Shown here piece by piece: positions 34,648-42,099 of a stretch of 42,099 nucleotides of DNA (its first letter is position 1; every line of letters starts with the position of its first letter). Source of the stretch: Methyloceanibacter sp. (GTDB lineage Bacteria > Pseudomonadota > Alphaproteobacteria > Rhizobiales > Methyloligellaceae); contig JASJEH010000020.1 of assembly GCA_030064755.1 (NCBI GenBank), forward strand, positions 1-42,099, in the 5' to 3' direction. Position numbers and translations under genes: made by a program. The notes beneath the pieces were generated by a model. The model did no database searches. It saw only the letters and a program-made list of their open reading frames with translations, and was not told the DNA's origin.

Positions 34648-36102
34648 TTACCGCTCTATCGCATCTCGGAACCGATACCAGCGCTCCGCGAACGGCACGG
34701 CAAACTGCGCCACGTCCCGCATAGGAAAGGTCGGAAACGAGACATCGTCGAAAGCCGTACCGCCTTCCGGGTCGTCGCACATTTGCAGCGCGATCTTGTG
34801 CCCGAAATAGGTGGCGCGGGAGACGCCCGTGCCACAATAGCCGGCTGCGAAATGGATGCCGTCGCGGTTCCGGCCAAGATGAGGCAGCTCGTCGTATGTG
34901 TAGCCCATCGTCCCATCCCAAACATGGGACACACCCACACGACCGAGATCCGGAAACACTCTAAGGAGATCGTCCGCCAAATGGCGATACGCCTTGAGCC
35001 CGCCGAAGCGCGCCGCTCGTCCGCCCCAGACAAGCCGATCCTGATCGGGGGCCGCGCGGAAGTAATAGAACACGCGGTTCGTATTCCCGTAGACACGGCG
35101 CCCGGGCATGAGTTCGTCGATCGACCCCGGATCGAGAGGCTCCGTCGCGATTAGGCCCGACCGGATACTCACGATGCGCCGCCGCAAATGCCCGAACAAA
35201 CGGTCGGTATATCCGTTCGTCGCCACAAGTACCTGACCGGAATCAATGAGACCAGCTTCGGTCGTAACACGATAACCGCTGCCCTCGCGGTCTATGGATT
35301 TGGCCTCCGCGAGGCCCACTATTGTCCCGCCTCGTGCCGCTACGCGCGCCGCAAGCCCCGAATGATAGAGGCCCGGATGGAGTGAGGCGTCCTGTGGCAG
35401 GACCGAACCACCATAAAAGCGGTCCGAGCGGATCTCGGTATGTTGCTCGGATCGTGGGACCATGAAGCTCTCGACGCCCGCCACGCGCTTTAAGTCTTCC
35501 ATGTCGCGCGCCATCGCCTCGTAATGGGCTGGCCGCATGGCGCCCCGAAACCGTCCGCAGCGCCGGAAATGACAATCGACGTTTTCTTTGGAAATTAGCG
35601 CCTCGATGTAGTCGAGCATGCGCGTGCCTTCGCGTAGCAGCGCCGTCGCCTTCGCTTCCCCCCGAAGCGCGATGAGATTTTTCACCCGGAATTTCTGATT
35701 GCCGCTGCCAACTTGGCCGCCATTGCGCGTGCTCGCGCCAAACCCCGGTACACCCTTGTCGAGCACGACGACGCTTCGCCCCTTGTCCAGCAAGGTCAAT
35801 GCCGCCGAGAGCCCCGTGAACCCCGAACCGACAATCACGACGTCTGATTTGGACGGCAGGCTGGGATGGTCGATATCTGGGCGCGGCGCGGCGTCCCACC
35901 AATAGGGTTCGTGCAAGGGCGGCGCGCCCGCGGCAAGATTGCCCTCGGCGAGATCGGCCAGCGTCAAAGCTGGCGCTGTCCGCGAGCTTGTTGTCGACCC
36001 TGCGTTCTTCACCGCACCGATCTCCGGACTTGCTTCGAACTGAACCAACGCATCTTCTAATGGCGCGAAGTTGACAGTGCGGGGCAGTTCAAACCCTGTC
36101 AA
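34648..36102 (-). CDS. FAD-dependent amine/amino acid oxidase (DAO family, PuuB-like)
   Basis: The product of up to 484 residues has the FAD-binding VVIVGSGFTGLSAAL near residue 88, then STRNGGQVGSGNQ, GTRMLDYIEALI, ATNGYTDRLFGHLRRRIV, and the terminal GMGYTYDELPHLGR-like block and FAAGYCGTGVSRATYFGHKIA. This series is typical of gamma-glutamylputrescine oxidase and related DAO-fold enzymes; the substrate is probably an amine or secondary amino acid. The start is uncertain: TTG 36102 adds a long unconserved N-terminus, and a downstream TTG before ADLAEGN would bring it nearer the usual 430 residues. It stands alone, convergent with tRNA-Arg. Confidence 0.9.
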   Translation of the reverse strand: MTGFELPRTVNFAPLEDALVQFEASPEIGAVKNAGSTTSSRTAPALTLADLAEGNLAAGAPPLHEPYWWDAAPRPDIDHPSLPSKSDVVIVGSGFTGLSAALTLLDKGRSVVVLDKGVPGFGASTRNGGQVGSGNQKFRVKNLIALRGEAKATALLREGTRMLDYIEALISKENVDCHFRRCGRFRGAMRPAHYEAMARDMEDLKRVAGVESFMVPRSEQHTEIRSDRFYGGSVLPQDASLHPGLYHSGLAARVAARGGTIVGLAEAKSIDREGSGYRVTTEAGLIDSGQVLVATNGYTDRLFGHLRRRIVSIRSGLIATEPLDPGSIDELMPGRRVYGNTNRVFYYFRAAPDQDRLVWGGRAARFGGLKAYRHLADDLLRVFPDLGRVGVSHVWDGTMGYTYDELPHLGRNRDGIHFAAGYCGTGVSRATYFGHKIALQMCDDPEGGTAFDDVSFPTFPMRDVAQFAVPFAERWYRFRDAIER

Positions 36103-36183
36103 AAGCCTAGTACTTTTAGGGGAGCCGCGAACGGCGACACGATTCCGGCACTTCAGGGAACGCGCAAGAGGAGACCTTTGTCG

Positions 36184-37125
36184 ATGAATGTTGACGTGCT
36201 GCCTCTCGGCAAGAGCCTGCGGGTCTTCAGGCGATTGACCGCCACCGTTGCCAAGGCTTTCGTCCTTTGTGCCGTGTTTAATCTCGCCACGCCGGCCTTT
36301 GCCCAGTCACCGACTCTCGTCTGGGAAGCCAAGGGCCTGGCCCGACCAGAAGCCGTGCTCCACGACCCCGTCACCGACGTGCTGTTCGTGACCAACATCA
36401 ATGGCCCCGTCATGCAAAAAGACGGCAACGGCTTCATCTCTCGCCTTAAGCCGGACGGAACAATACTCAAGCGCGATTGGGCCAAAGGACTCCACGCACC
36501 GACGGGCATAGGTCTGCACGACCGGACGCTCTACGTCGCTGATGTGGACACGCTTGTTGCGCTCAGCGCGGCCTCGGGAAGCATCGAGAAGACGTACAAG
36601 GCAAACGGTGCAATCTTTCTCAACGATGTTGCCGTAGCGGAAGATGGCAGCGTCTACGTATCAGACACACCCATGAACACGATTTGGCGCCTGAAGGACG
36701 GCGTCTTCGAGGCTTGGCTGACAGACGATGATCTCAACGGCCCCAACGGCCTGCTATTGCGAGATGGAACGCTAGTTGTCGCTTCGTTCGGACGTCCCAA
36801 GAGCGTGGGCCAGGAGCGGGAAACTGCGGGTCTTTTTGCGATAGATCTCGAGGACAAATCCGTCACCCCGCTCGGGGAACCCTTTGGCAATCTGGATGGA
36901 ATCGATGAAATGAAGCCCGGCACCTATCTCGTCAGCGATTGGGCGGATGGCGCGCTGTTCAAGGTCGACGTCAAGGGCAATAGGGCCAAGCCGAGCAAGA
37001 TTCTGGATCTCAACCAAGGCAGCGCCGATTTGATCTATATGCCGGATAAGCAACTTGTTCTCATCCCGATGATGCTGGACAACACCCTGGCTGCCTATAA
37101 GCTCGGCGGCGCGTTAGCCAACTAA
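36184..37125 (+). CDS. Secreted SMP-30/gluconolactonase-like beta-propeller protein
   Basis: The 313-residue product from ATG 36184 (AGAGGAGA upstream; TTG 36178 also possible) has a signal peptide ending TPAFA (residue 40). The mature chain shows repeated propeller blades: LARPEAVLHDPVTDVLFVTNI, HAPTGIGLHDRTLYVADVDTLV, FLNDVAVAEDGSVYVSDTPMNTIW, LNGPNGLLLRDGTLVVASFG and GIDEMKPGTYLVSDWADGALF. The N-D and N-G-P-N motifs resemble the metal ligands of SMP-30-type lactonases. A periplasmic lactonase or sensor role is likely; the substrate is unknown. Confidence 0.85.
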   Translation: MNVDVLPLGKSLRVFRRLTATVAKAFVLCAVFNLATPAFAQSPTLVWEAKGLARPEAVLHDPVTDVLFVTNINGPVMQKDGNGFISRLKPDGTILKRDWAKGLHAPTGIGLHDRTLYVADVDTLVALSAASGSIEKTYKANGAIFLNDVAVAEDGSVYVSDTPMNTIWRLKDGVFEAWLTDDDLNGPNGLLLRDGTLVVASFGRPKSVGQERETAGLFAIDLEDKSVTPLGEPFGNLDGIDEMKPGTYLVSDWADGALFKVDVKGNRAKPSKILDLNQGSADLIYMPDKQLVLIPMMLDNTLAAYKLGGALAN

Positions 37126-37243
37126 GCAGCGAAGAGCAAAACGAAACGTTGGCTGTCAAAAATCAGAGCCCACCACATGAGCCCGGGCAGGCACGTTCAC
37201 ACCGATCCCGCCCGGATCCCCAAGCAAGAATGAGCACCAGAGT

Positions 37244-38314
37244 TTGATCTCCGTCCTTGCGCAGCTTCCACTAGCCGTCACGCTCGGCGTGTTTATCGTC
37301 GCGGCCACGGGAGTTTGGCTGGCGGGGACGCGGCTCGCCCTTTACGCAGACGCGATTGCGGCCCGCAAACGCATAGGCCAGGCCTTCATGGGTCTCATTT
37401 TCGTGGCTGCGGCCACGTCTTTGCCGGAGCTCGTGACCACACTCGTCGGGGCCTATGCCGGGGAAGCGCAACTCGTGCTCGGCAACATGTTCGGCGGCAT
37501 CACCATGCAGACTGCAATCCTTGCAGTGGTGGACCTCCTTATCGTGACCTATGCCTTGACGTCCTACCCCAGCGGACCGACCTCAGCGCTCGAAGCGACA
37601 TTGTTGATTGTTCTTCTGGCGATGTTGTTGGCGCTACACTCCGTCGGAGAATTTGGGCTGCCCTTCGGCATAGGTCTCGGAACCCTGTTGCTCGGGCTCG
37701 CCTATGTCGGGATCGTGATGATGCTGCGCCACTACGACGGCGTTCAGTCTTGGGTCCCCGTGGAGCGCGTCGATGCGGCCTTGCCGCGAAGGCCCGTGGA
37801 GCAGAACGGTGCGGACAGCGGCGACGGCTATGGCAGCACGGCGAGTTTGGTCGTCGGGTTCGCGCTTATGGCTACGGCCATTCTCTTATGCGGGCTTGCT
37901 CTCATCGCCAGCTCAGCAGCAATCGCCGAACAAACTGGGCTTGGCTCGAGCTTTATCGGGATGACGCTGCTCGCGACCGCGACGTCGCTACCAGAAGTGA
38001 GCACCACGATTTCCGCTGTGCGGATAGGTGCCTATAGCATGGCCATCTCGAACGTTTTTGGCAGCAACTTGCTGATGGTGGCAATGGTCTTACCCGCCGA
38101 CATTGTGTACGGCGGCGCACCCATACTTGGTGCGATCGATCAGGGAACGGCTTTCGCGATCATTTCAGGGATTCTCGTTACGTCCGTCTACCTCGCTGGG
38201 CTTATCATCCGATCGAGGCGCACGGTGCTCAGAATGGGCGTTGACTCCGCTCTCGTACTGTTGATTTACGCAATTACACTCGCTGTGTTTTACCATTTCA
38301 GCGGGGCCACGTGA
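37244..38314 (+). CDS. Sodium/calcium exchanger family (CaCA) membrane protein
   Basis: The 356-residue protein has two homologous halves of about five TM segments each. Both alpha-repeats are visible: AAATSLPELVTTLVGAYAG with LGNMFGG, and ATATSLPEVSTTISAVRIG with ISNVFGSN; the conserved acidic residue of SLPE is present in each. A hydrophilic loop (about 165-205) joins the halves. It should exchange a cation such as Ca2+ for Na+ or H+. The start is uncertain: TTG 37244 lacks a clear ribosome site, and ATG 37230 leads to an immediate stop in its frame. The YciA-type thioesterase gene follows 25 bases later. Confidence 0.9.
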   Translation: MISVLAQLPLAVTLGVFIVAATGVWLAGTRLALYADAIAARKRIGQAFMGLIFVAAATSLPELVTTLVGAYAGEAQLVLGNMFGGITMQTAILAVVDLLIVTYALTSYPSGPTSALEATLLIVLLAMLLALHSVGEFGLPFGIGLGTLLLGLAYVGIVMMLRHYDGVQSWVPVERVDAALPRRPVEQNGADSGDGYGSTASLVVGFALMATAILLCGLALIASSAAIAEQTGLGSSFIGMTLLATATSLPEVSTTISAVRIGAYSMAISNVFGSNLLMVAMVLPADIVYGGAPILGAIDQGTAFAIISGILVTSVYLAGLIIRSRRTVLRMGVDSALVLLIYAITLAVFYHFSGAT

Positions 38315-38339
38315 CGGACGCGCCTGTAAGCACGATCAA

Positions 38340-38744
38340 ATGACCCGCGAGATGGATACTGAGACGCCGCCAGACCTGACGCCGGTAGTCCGGACAATAG
38401 CCATGCCGGCCGATACAAATCCCGCAGGCGATATCTTCGGGGGATGGCTCATGTCGCAAATGGATTTGGCGGCAGGCAACCTTGCGGCGCGGCGCGCGCG
38501 AGGCCGCTGCGCGACGATCGCCGTCGATGCGCTGAGCTTTGTATCGCCGGTCCATGTGGGAGACGAGGTCAGCCTCTATGCGAACCTCGTTGAAACCGGG
38601 CGCAGTTCCATGCGTATACAGGTTGAGGCATGGCGCAGGCCTCGCCACAGTGAAGAGACGCACAAAGTCACGGAAGCTATGTTCACCTTTGTCGCGCTGG
38701 GCAAGGACGGAAAATCGCGTCCGTTGCCCGAGGCCGGGGGTTAG
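38340..38744 (+). CDS. YciA-type acyl-CoA thioesterase (hotdog fold)
   Basis: The 134-residue product has the family block TNPAGDIFGGWLMSQMD (Asn27, Asp31 and Asp42), followed by AVDALSFVSPVHVGDEVSLYANLVETGRSS and MFTFVALGKDGKSRPLP, typical of YciA/BACH hexameric thioesterases that hydrolyse short- to long-chain acyl-CoA in the cytoplasm. ATG 38340 lies 25 bases after the exchanger stop, so the two may share a transcript, although no functional link is evident. Confidence 0.94.
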   Translation: MTREMDTETPPDLTPVVRTIAMPADTNPAGDIFGGWLMSQMDLAAGNLAARRARGRCATIAVDALSFVSPVHVGDEVSLYANLVETGRSSMRIQVEAWRRPRHSEETHKVTEAMFTFVALGKDGKSRPLPEAGG

Positions 38745-38781
38745 GCTTTTAGCCAAGGGGCAGGGCTATTTAGATGCTGCT

Positions 38782-39957
38782 TCAGCCCGTCTCGTGCAGT
38801 CTCTGAAAACCGGCTTCCAGGTCCGCCTTCAGATCCTCGATGTCTTCCAGACCCGCATGAATACGCAGTGTCGGGCCCTCGGACTCCCAAACTGTCGCGC
38901 TCCGATAGCCTCGTGGATCTACCGGGAGGATGAGGCTCTCATAGCCGCCCCAGGAATAGCCCATCCCAAAGAGTGAAAGACCATCAAGCATGGCAGATAG
39001 AGCTTGCCGCGAGGCGGGGTTCAACACGACAGCGAACAAGCCGGAAGCTCCCGTGAAGTCTCGTTGCCATAATGCATGTCCCGGATGGTCTGGCCGGGCA
39101 GGGTGGATGACGCGCGAGACCTCCGGACGGTGTGCCAGCCACTCGGCGAGTGCGAGGCCGGTCTCCTGGTGGCGTTGTAGGCGCACATCTAGGGTGCGCA
39201 AGCCGCGTAACGCGAGATAGACATCCTCAGGTCCGGGACACAGTCCAAGAATGTCGTGGGTCTTAGCCACCGGTGCGGCCGCCGCCTCATTCATAGTAAT
39301 CACGCCGAGCATCGCATCGGCATGGCCGACAATGTACTTCGTGGCCGCATGGACCACGACGTCCACGCCATGGTCGAACGGCTTGAAGTAGAGCGGTGTT
39401 GCCCAAGTATTGTCCATGATCACTTCTGCACCAGCGGCATGAGCCACCTCCGAGATGGCCGGGATGTCCTGCATCTCGAAAGTCTGCGAACCGGGCGACT
39501 CGGTGAACACAAGCTTCGTGCGTTCTTCCAGGAGCTCCGCAATGCCACCACCGATCACGGGATCATAGTATGTTGCTGTGACTCCCAACCGCTTTAGAAC
39601 CGTGTCGCAGAACCGGCGCGTCGGCCGGTAGACACTGTCCGAGACCAGAATGTGGTCCCCGGCGGAGACAAAGCTCAAAATCGTCGTCGTAATCGCTGAC
39701 AGACCCGACGGCGTTAACAGGGTGGCATGGCCACCTTCCATTTCCGCAAGAGCATCCTGCAGGGCGCGCACCGTCGGCGTACCCAACCGCCCGTAGCTGT
39801 ACTCCTGATCGTCGGCGAGAAGGCTATCGAACGTAGGATACAGAACTGTCGATCCGCGATAGATCGGCGTGTTGACGAACCCCTGGAACCGGCCCGGATC
39901 TCGGCCTGCATGCGACAACCGCGTCGCATGCTTGCCAGGTTCTTTCGTCTTGCTCAT
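38782..39957 (-). CDS. metC: Cystathionine beta-lyase
   Basis: The 391-residue PLP enzyme cleaves cystathionine to homocysteine, pyruvate and ammonia. ATG 39957 has GAGG six bases upstream; in-frame starts to 40035 overlap sseA and are rejected. Typical MetC blocks are TRLSHAGRDPGRFQGFVNTPIYRGSTV, YSYGRLGTPTVRALQDALAEMEGG, DNTWATPLYFKPFDHGVDV, and Lys207 in HAATKYIVGHADAMLG (Schiff base). It is the last gene of a cysK-sseA-metC operon, 38 bases after sseA. A role in cysteine or homocysteine desulfhydration is also possible. Confidence 0.93.
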   Translation of the reverse strand: MSKTKEPGKHATRLSHAGRDPGRFQGFVNTPIYRGSTVLYPTFDSLLADDQEYSYGRLGTPTVRALQDALAEMEGGHATLLTPSGLSAITTTILSFVSAGDHILVSDSVYRPTRRFCDTVLKRLGVTATYYDPVIGGGIAELLEERTKLVFTESPGSQTFEMQDIPAISEVAHAAGAEVIMDNTWATPLYFKPFDHGVDVVVHAATKYIVGHADAMLGVITMNEAAAAPVAKTHDILGLCPGPEDVYLALRGLRTLDVRLQRHQETGLALAEWLAHRPEVSRVIHPARPDHPGHALWQRDFTGASGLFAVVLNPASRQALSAMLDGLSLFGMGYSWGGYESLILPVDPRGYRSATVWESEGPTLRIHAGLEDIEDLKADLEAGFQRLHETG

Positions 39958-39995
39958 AGCGGCCTCGCTGCGAGACGAGGGGGGCCGTAGGCCAC

Positions 39996-40844
39996 TTAGC
40001 CCGTCTCGATCGGCAAACGATCGTCCGCGCCCCATTCCGCCCAGGAGCCGTCATAGACCGCAGTCCGCAGATACCCGGCCTGACCGAGCGCCAACGCAAG
40101 AACGCAAGCCGTGATGCCGGAGCCGCATGTCGTCACAACGGGCTTGTGCGGATCTACGCCGGCCGCGGCAAACACTTCCTTCAACTCGGGGATCGATTTG
40201 AACGTGCCGTCCGCGTTAAGCACCTGCTTGTAGGGCACATTGGTCGCACCGGGCATATGACCTGCGCGAAGTCCGAGCCTTGGTTCCGGTGCAGCGCCGG
40301 CGAAACGTTCAGGTGATCGGGCATCGACGATCGCCGTGCCCGCAGCTTCAACCACCTTCTTCATGTCATCGACATCGCGAACCAAATCCAGATTGCGGCG
40401 TGCCGTAAAGTGGCGGGGCGTCCGCGGCGTCGGCTCACTCATCATGAGCGGACGCCCCTCAGCCTTCCATTTCAACAGACCGCCGTTCAGTACACTGACG
40501 TCCTCCGCGCCCATGACGCGGAAGGTCCACCAAACACGCGGCGCGCTAAATGTGCCCTGCCTGTCATAGACGACGACGCGCTGGCCATCGCCAATGCCCA
40601 TATTGCGCATCCGCGATGAGAACTTCTCCGGCGGCGGCAGCATATGTCCCGTCTTCGCCCTGTCGTCTGCGATCTCGTCGATATCGAAGAACACGGCGCC
40701 CGGGATATGCTCGGCGAGATAGTCTTCGCGCGCGTTCTTGGCTTCGCCCGGCAGATACCAGGTCGCGTCGATTACAACGATATCCGGCGCTTCCAATTCG
40801 CGCTCAAGCTCTTCGGTCTCAATCAGCCATGTCTTCGGCGTCAT
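39996..40844 (-). CDS. sseA: 3-Mercaptopyruvate sulfurtransferase
   Basis: The 282-residue tandem-rhodanese protein starts at ATG 40844 behind CGGAGC (an ATG at 40868, directly after the cysK stop, is an alternative). The catalytic Cys240 lies in TCGSGITACVLALAL; the CGSG[IV]TA loop separates mercaptopyruvate sulfurtransferases from thiosulfate rhodaneses (CRxGx[RT]). The inactive N-terminal rhodanese domain (IVVIDATWYLP, REDYLAEHIPGAVFFDIDEI) is complete. It takes sulfur from 3-mercaptopyruvate, a cysteine breakdown product, consistent with the neighbouring cysteine synthase. Confidence 0.95.
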   Translation of the reverse strand: MTPKTWLIETEELERELEAPDIVVIDATWYLPGEAKNAREDYLAEHIPGAVFFDIDEIADDRAKTGHMLPPPEKFSSRMRNMGIGDGQRVVVYDRQGTFSAPRVWWTFRVMGAEDVSVLNGGLLKWKAEGRPLMMSEPTPRTPRHFTARRNLDLVRDVDDMKKVVEAAGTAIVDARSPERFAGAAPEPRLGLRAGHMPGATNVPYKQVLNADGTFKSIPELKEVFAAAGVDPHKPVVTTCGSGITACVLALALGQAGYLRTAVYDGSWAEWGADDRLPIETG

Positions 40845-40868
40845 AAAGCTCCGGTCTCCACTTCTCAT

Positions 40869-41903
40869 CTACACAAATACGGATGGTGCCGCAGGCCCTG
40901 GCTCAGCGAGCCAGGAGGGCACAGGTAGTCCCTTTTCGCGCAGGAAGTCGGGATTGAACAGCCTGCTTTGATAACGGGTGCCGTAATCGCAAAGCACCGT
41001 GACGATGGTGTGGCCTGGACCGAGCTCCTTGGCAAGACGAATGGCACCGGCGACGTTGATGCCGCTCGAACCGCCAAGACACAACCCTTCCTCGCTGAGG
41101 AGGTTGAAAACAATCTCTAGCGCCTCGGCATCGGGGATCTGGTAGGCGTTATCGATCGTTGCGCCCTCCAGATTGGCGGTAATGCGACCTTGACCGATCC
41201 CTTCGGTGATGGAGCTGCCTTCGGCCTTCAACTCGCCGTGCTTGTAGTAGTTGTACAAGGCCGCGCCCATCGGATCGGCAAGGCCGATCGTCACGTTCGG
41301 ATTGTGCGCCTTGAGGCCCATCGACACACCCGCCAGCGTCCCGCCGGTACCGACCGCACAGATGAACCCATCGACCTTGCCGTCTGTGCCGCGCCAAACC
41401 TCCTGGGCCGTCGTCTCGATATGGCCCTGACGATTGGCGACGTTATCGAACTGGTTTGCCCAGATCGCGCCGCTGGGTTCGGTCGAGGCAAGCGCTTCGG
41501 CGAGACGGCCAGAGTACTTCACGTAATTGTTGTCGTTCCGATAGGGTACGGCAGGGACTTCGATGAGCTGTGCCCCAGCCAAACGAAGCATATCTTTCTT
41601 CTCGTCGGACTGGGTTTCAGGGATCACGATCACGGTCTTAAGCCCGAGCGCATTGCCAACGAGCGTGAGGCCGATCCCAGTGTTGCCGGCAGTTCCCTCG
41701 ACAACAGTCCCGCCCGGCTTGAGGCGGCCAGAGTCCAGCGCGTCGCGGATGATGAAGAGGGCGGCCCGGTCCTTGACCGACTGACCAGGATTCATGAACT
41801 CGGCCTTGCCGAGAATCGTGCAGCCCGTCTCTTCGGACGCGCGTTTGAGCTTGATGAGCGGCGTGTTGCCGATCGCCTCGAGAATGCCGTTGCGGTAGGT
41901 CAC
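40869..41903 (-). CDS. cysK: Cysteine synthase A
   Basis: The 344-residue O-acetylserine sulfhydrylase starts at GTG 41903. Lys44 in NPGQSVKDRAA is the PLP lysine, GTAGNTGIG binds the substrate carboxylate, VGTGGTLAGVS holds the PLP phosphate, and GLCLGGSSGINVAGA carries the serine near the pyridine nitrogen. It is about 20 residues longer than E. coli CysK, with an insertion around RNDNNYVKYSGRLAEALA seen in alphaproteobacterial CysK enzymes. It is the first gene of the operon; sseA follows after 24 bases. The 143 bases upstream show no clear promoter. Confidence 0.95.
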   Translation of the reverse strand: MTYRNGILEAIGNTPLIKLKRASEETGCTILGKAEFMNPGQSVKDRAALFIIRDALDSGRLKPGGTVVEGTAGNTGIGLTLVGNALGLKTVIVIPETQSDEKKDMLRLAGAQLIEVPAVPYRNDNNYVKYSGRLAEALASTEPSGAIWANQFDNVANRQGHIETTAQEVWRGTDGKVDGFICAVGTGGTLAGVSMGLKAHNPNVTIGLADPMGAALYNYYKHGELKAEGSSITEGIGQGRITANLEGATIDNAYQIPDAEALEIVFNLLSEEGLCLGGSSGINVAGAIRLAKELGPGHTIVTVLCDYGTRYQSRLFNPDFLREKGLPVPSWLAEPGPAAPSVFV

Positions 41904-42046
41904 GGGAGAGCCTTTGGGGAATTCAGTCTGTTCTGCAACCTAATGAGCGTCACAGCCCGCTGCAAGTCGCCGAAATCCCATGAATCCAAGCCGGTTTGGT
42001 ATCTCGTTCCAGGCAACCCCCGCGCGAGAGCATAGACGCCTACCAC

Positions 42047-42099
42047 ATGGACCCTAACCGATGGCTCGGCTCGCAGGCTACAGCGATTTTGGGGCCTAG
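42047..42099 (+). CDS. Possible 5' end of a gene running off the window
   Basis: An ATG at 42047 opens a frame of 17 codons (starting MDPNRWLGSQ) that reaches the window end without a stop. It is divergent from cysK, 143 bases away, where a gene start would be natural. There is no strong ribosome site, and the stretch is too short to assign a family. Confidence 0.25.
   Translation, partial: MDPNRWLGSQATAILGP

Noticed and set aside
41190-42035. 281-codon plus-strand open frame opposite cysK
   Set aside because: It is antisense to a clearly identified cysteine synthase and shows no family motif.

Overview
The window looks chromosomal, from a high-GC alphaproteobacterium, most likely order Hyphomicrobiales (Rhizobiales). 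The pointers are the DUF2842/ctaA/metY/CoA-binding/rplM-rpsI/argC neighbourhood, hom-glpX-recJ, a class I PHA synthase, a cold-shock/DUF192/NDUFS4-type run, and frequent GTG/TTG starts. The genus cannot be fixed from sequence alone; a Hyphomicrobium/Methyloceanibacter-like relative is a guess.

Region 1 (1-17.3 kb) is an accessory cell-envelope region. It opens with the 5' part of a DegT-type sugar aminotransferase (minus strand). Next comes a secreted protein with a Trp/Tyr-rich domain and a roughly 400-residue histone H1-like AKKP repeat tail, facing a small secreted Cys-containing protein. A tripartite-type efflux operon follows: adaptor lipoprotein, RND permease, and a small K+-channel-like protein with almost no gaps. 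After it come exopolysaccharide genes in mixed orientation: methyltransferase, Wza-type export lipoprotein, a 1207-residue Wzz/GumC-type protein with a huge disordered linker and a degenerate BY-kinase domain, a CelD/FemAB-like GNAT protein, and a NodB-type polysaccharide deacetylase.

Region 2 (17.3-31.7 kb) is core metabolism: DUF2842, heme A synthase, O-acetylhomoserine sulfhydrylase, a CoA-binding protein, an ECHDC3-like crotonase, ribosomal proteins L13 and S9 with a recognisable promoter and terminator, ArgC, PHA synthase, a small lipoprotein, an AlaC-type aminotransferase, homoserine dehydrogenase, GlpX and RecJ.

Region 3 (31.7-42.1 kb) holds three tRNA genes (Glu-TTC, Pro-TGG, Arg-TCT), glyoxalase I, a two-domain cold-shock protein followed at once by a DUF192 protein, an NDUFS4-like complex I subunit, a DadA/PuuB-type flavin oxidase, a secreted SMP-30-like beta-propeller, a CaCA cation exchanger with a YciA-type thioesterase, and a compact sulfur operon cysK-sseA-metC. 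Together with metY and hom this covers much of cysteine/methionine sulfur assimilation.

No transposase, integrase, phage gene or CRISPR array was seen. The most unusual content is in region 1: low-complexity charged tails on three neighbouring envelope proteins, the degenerate kinase on the Wzz protein, and the ion channel inside the RND operon.
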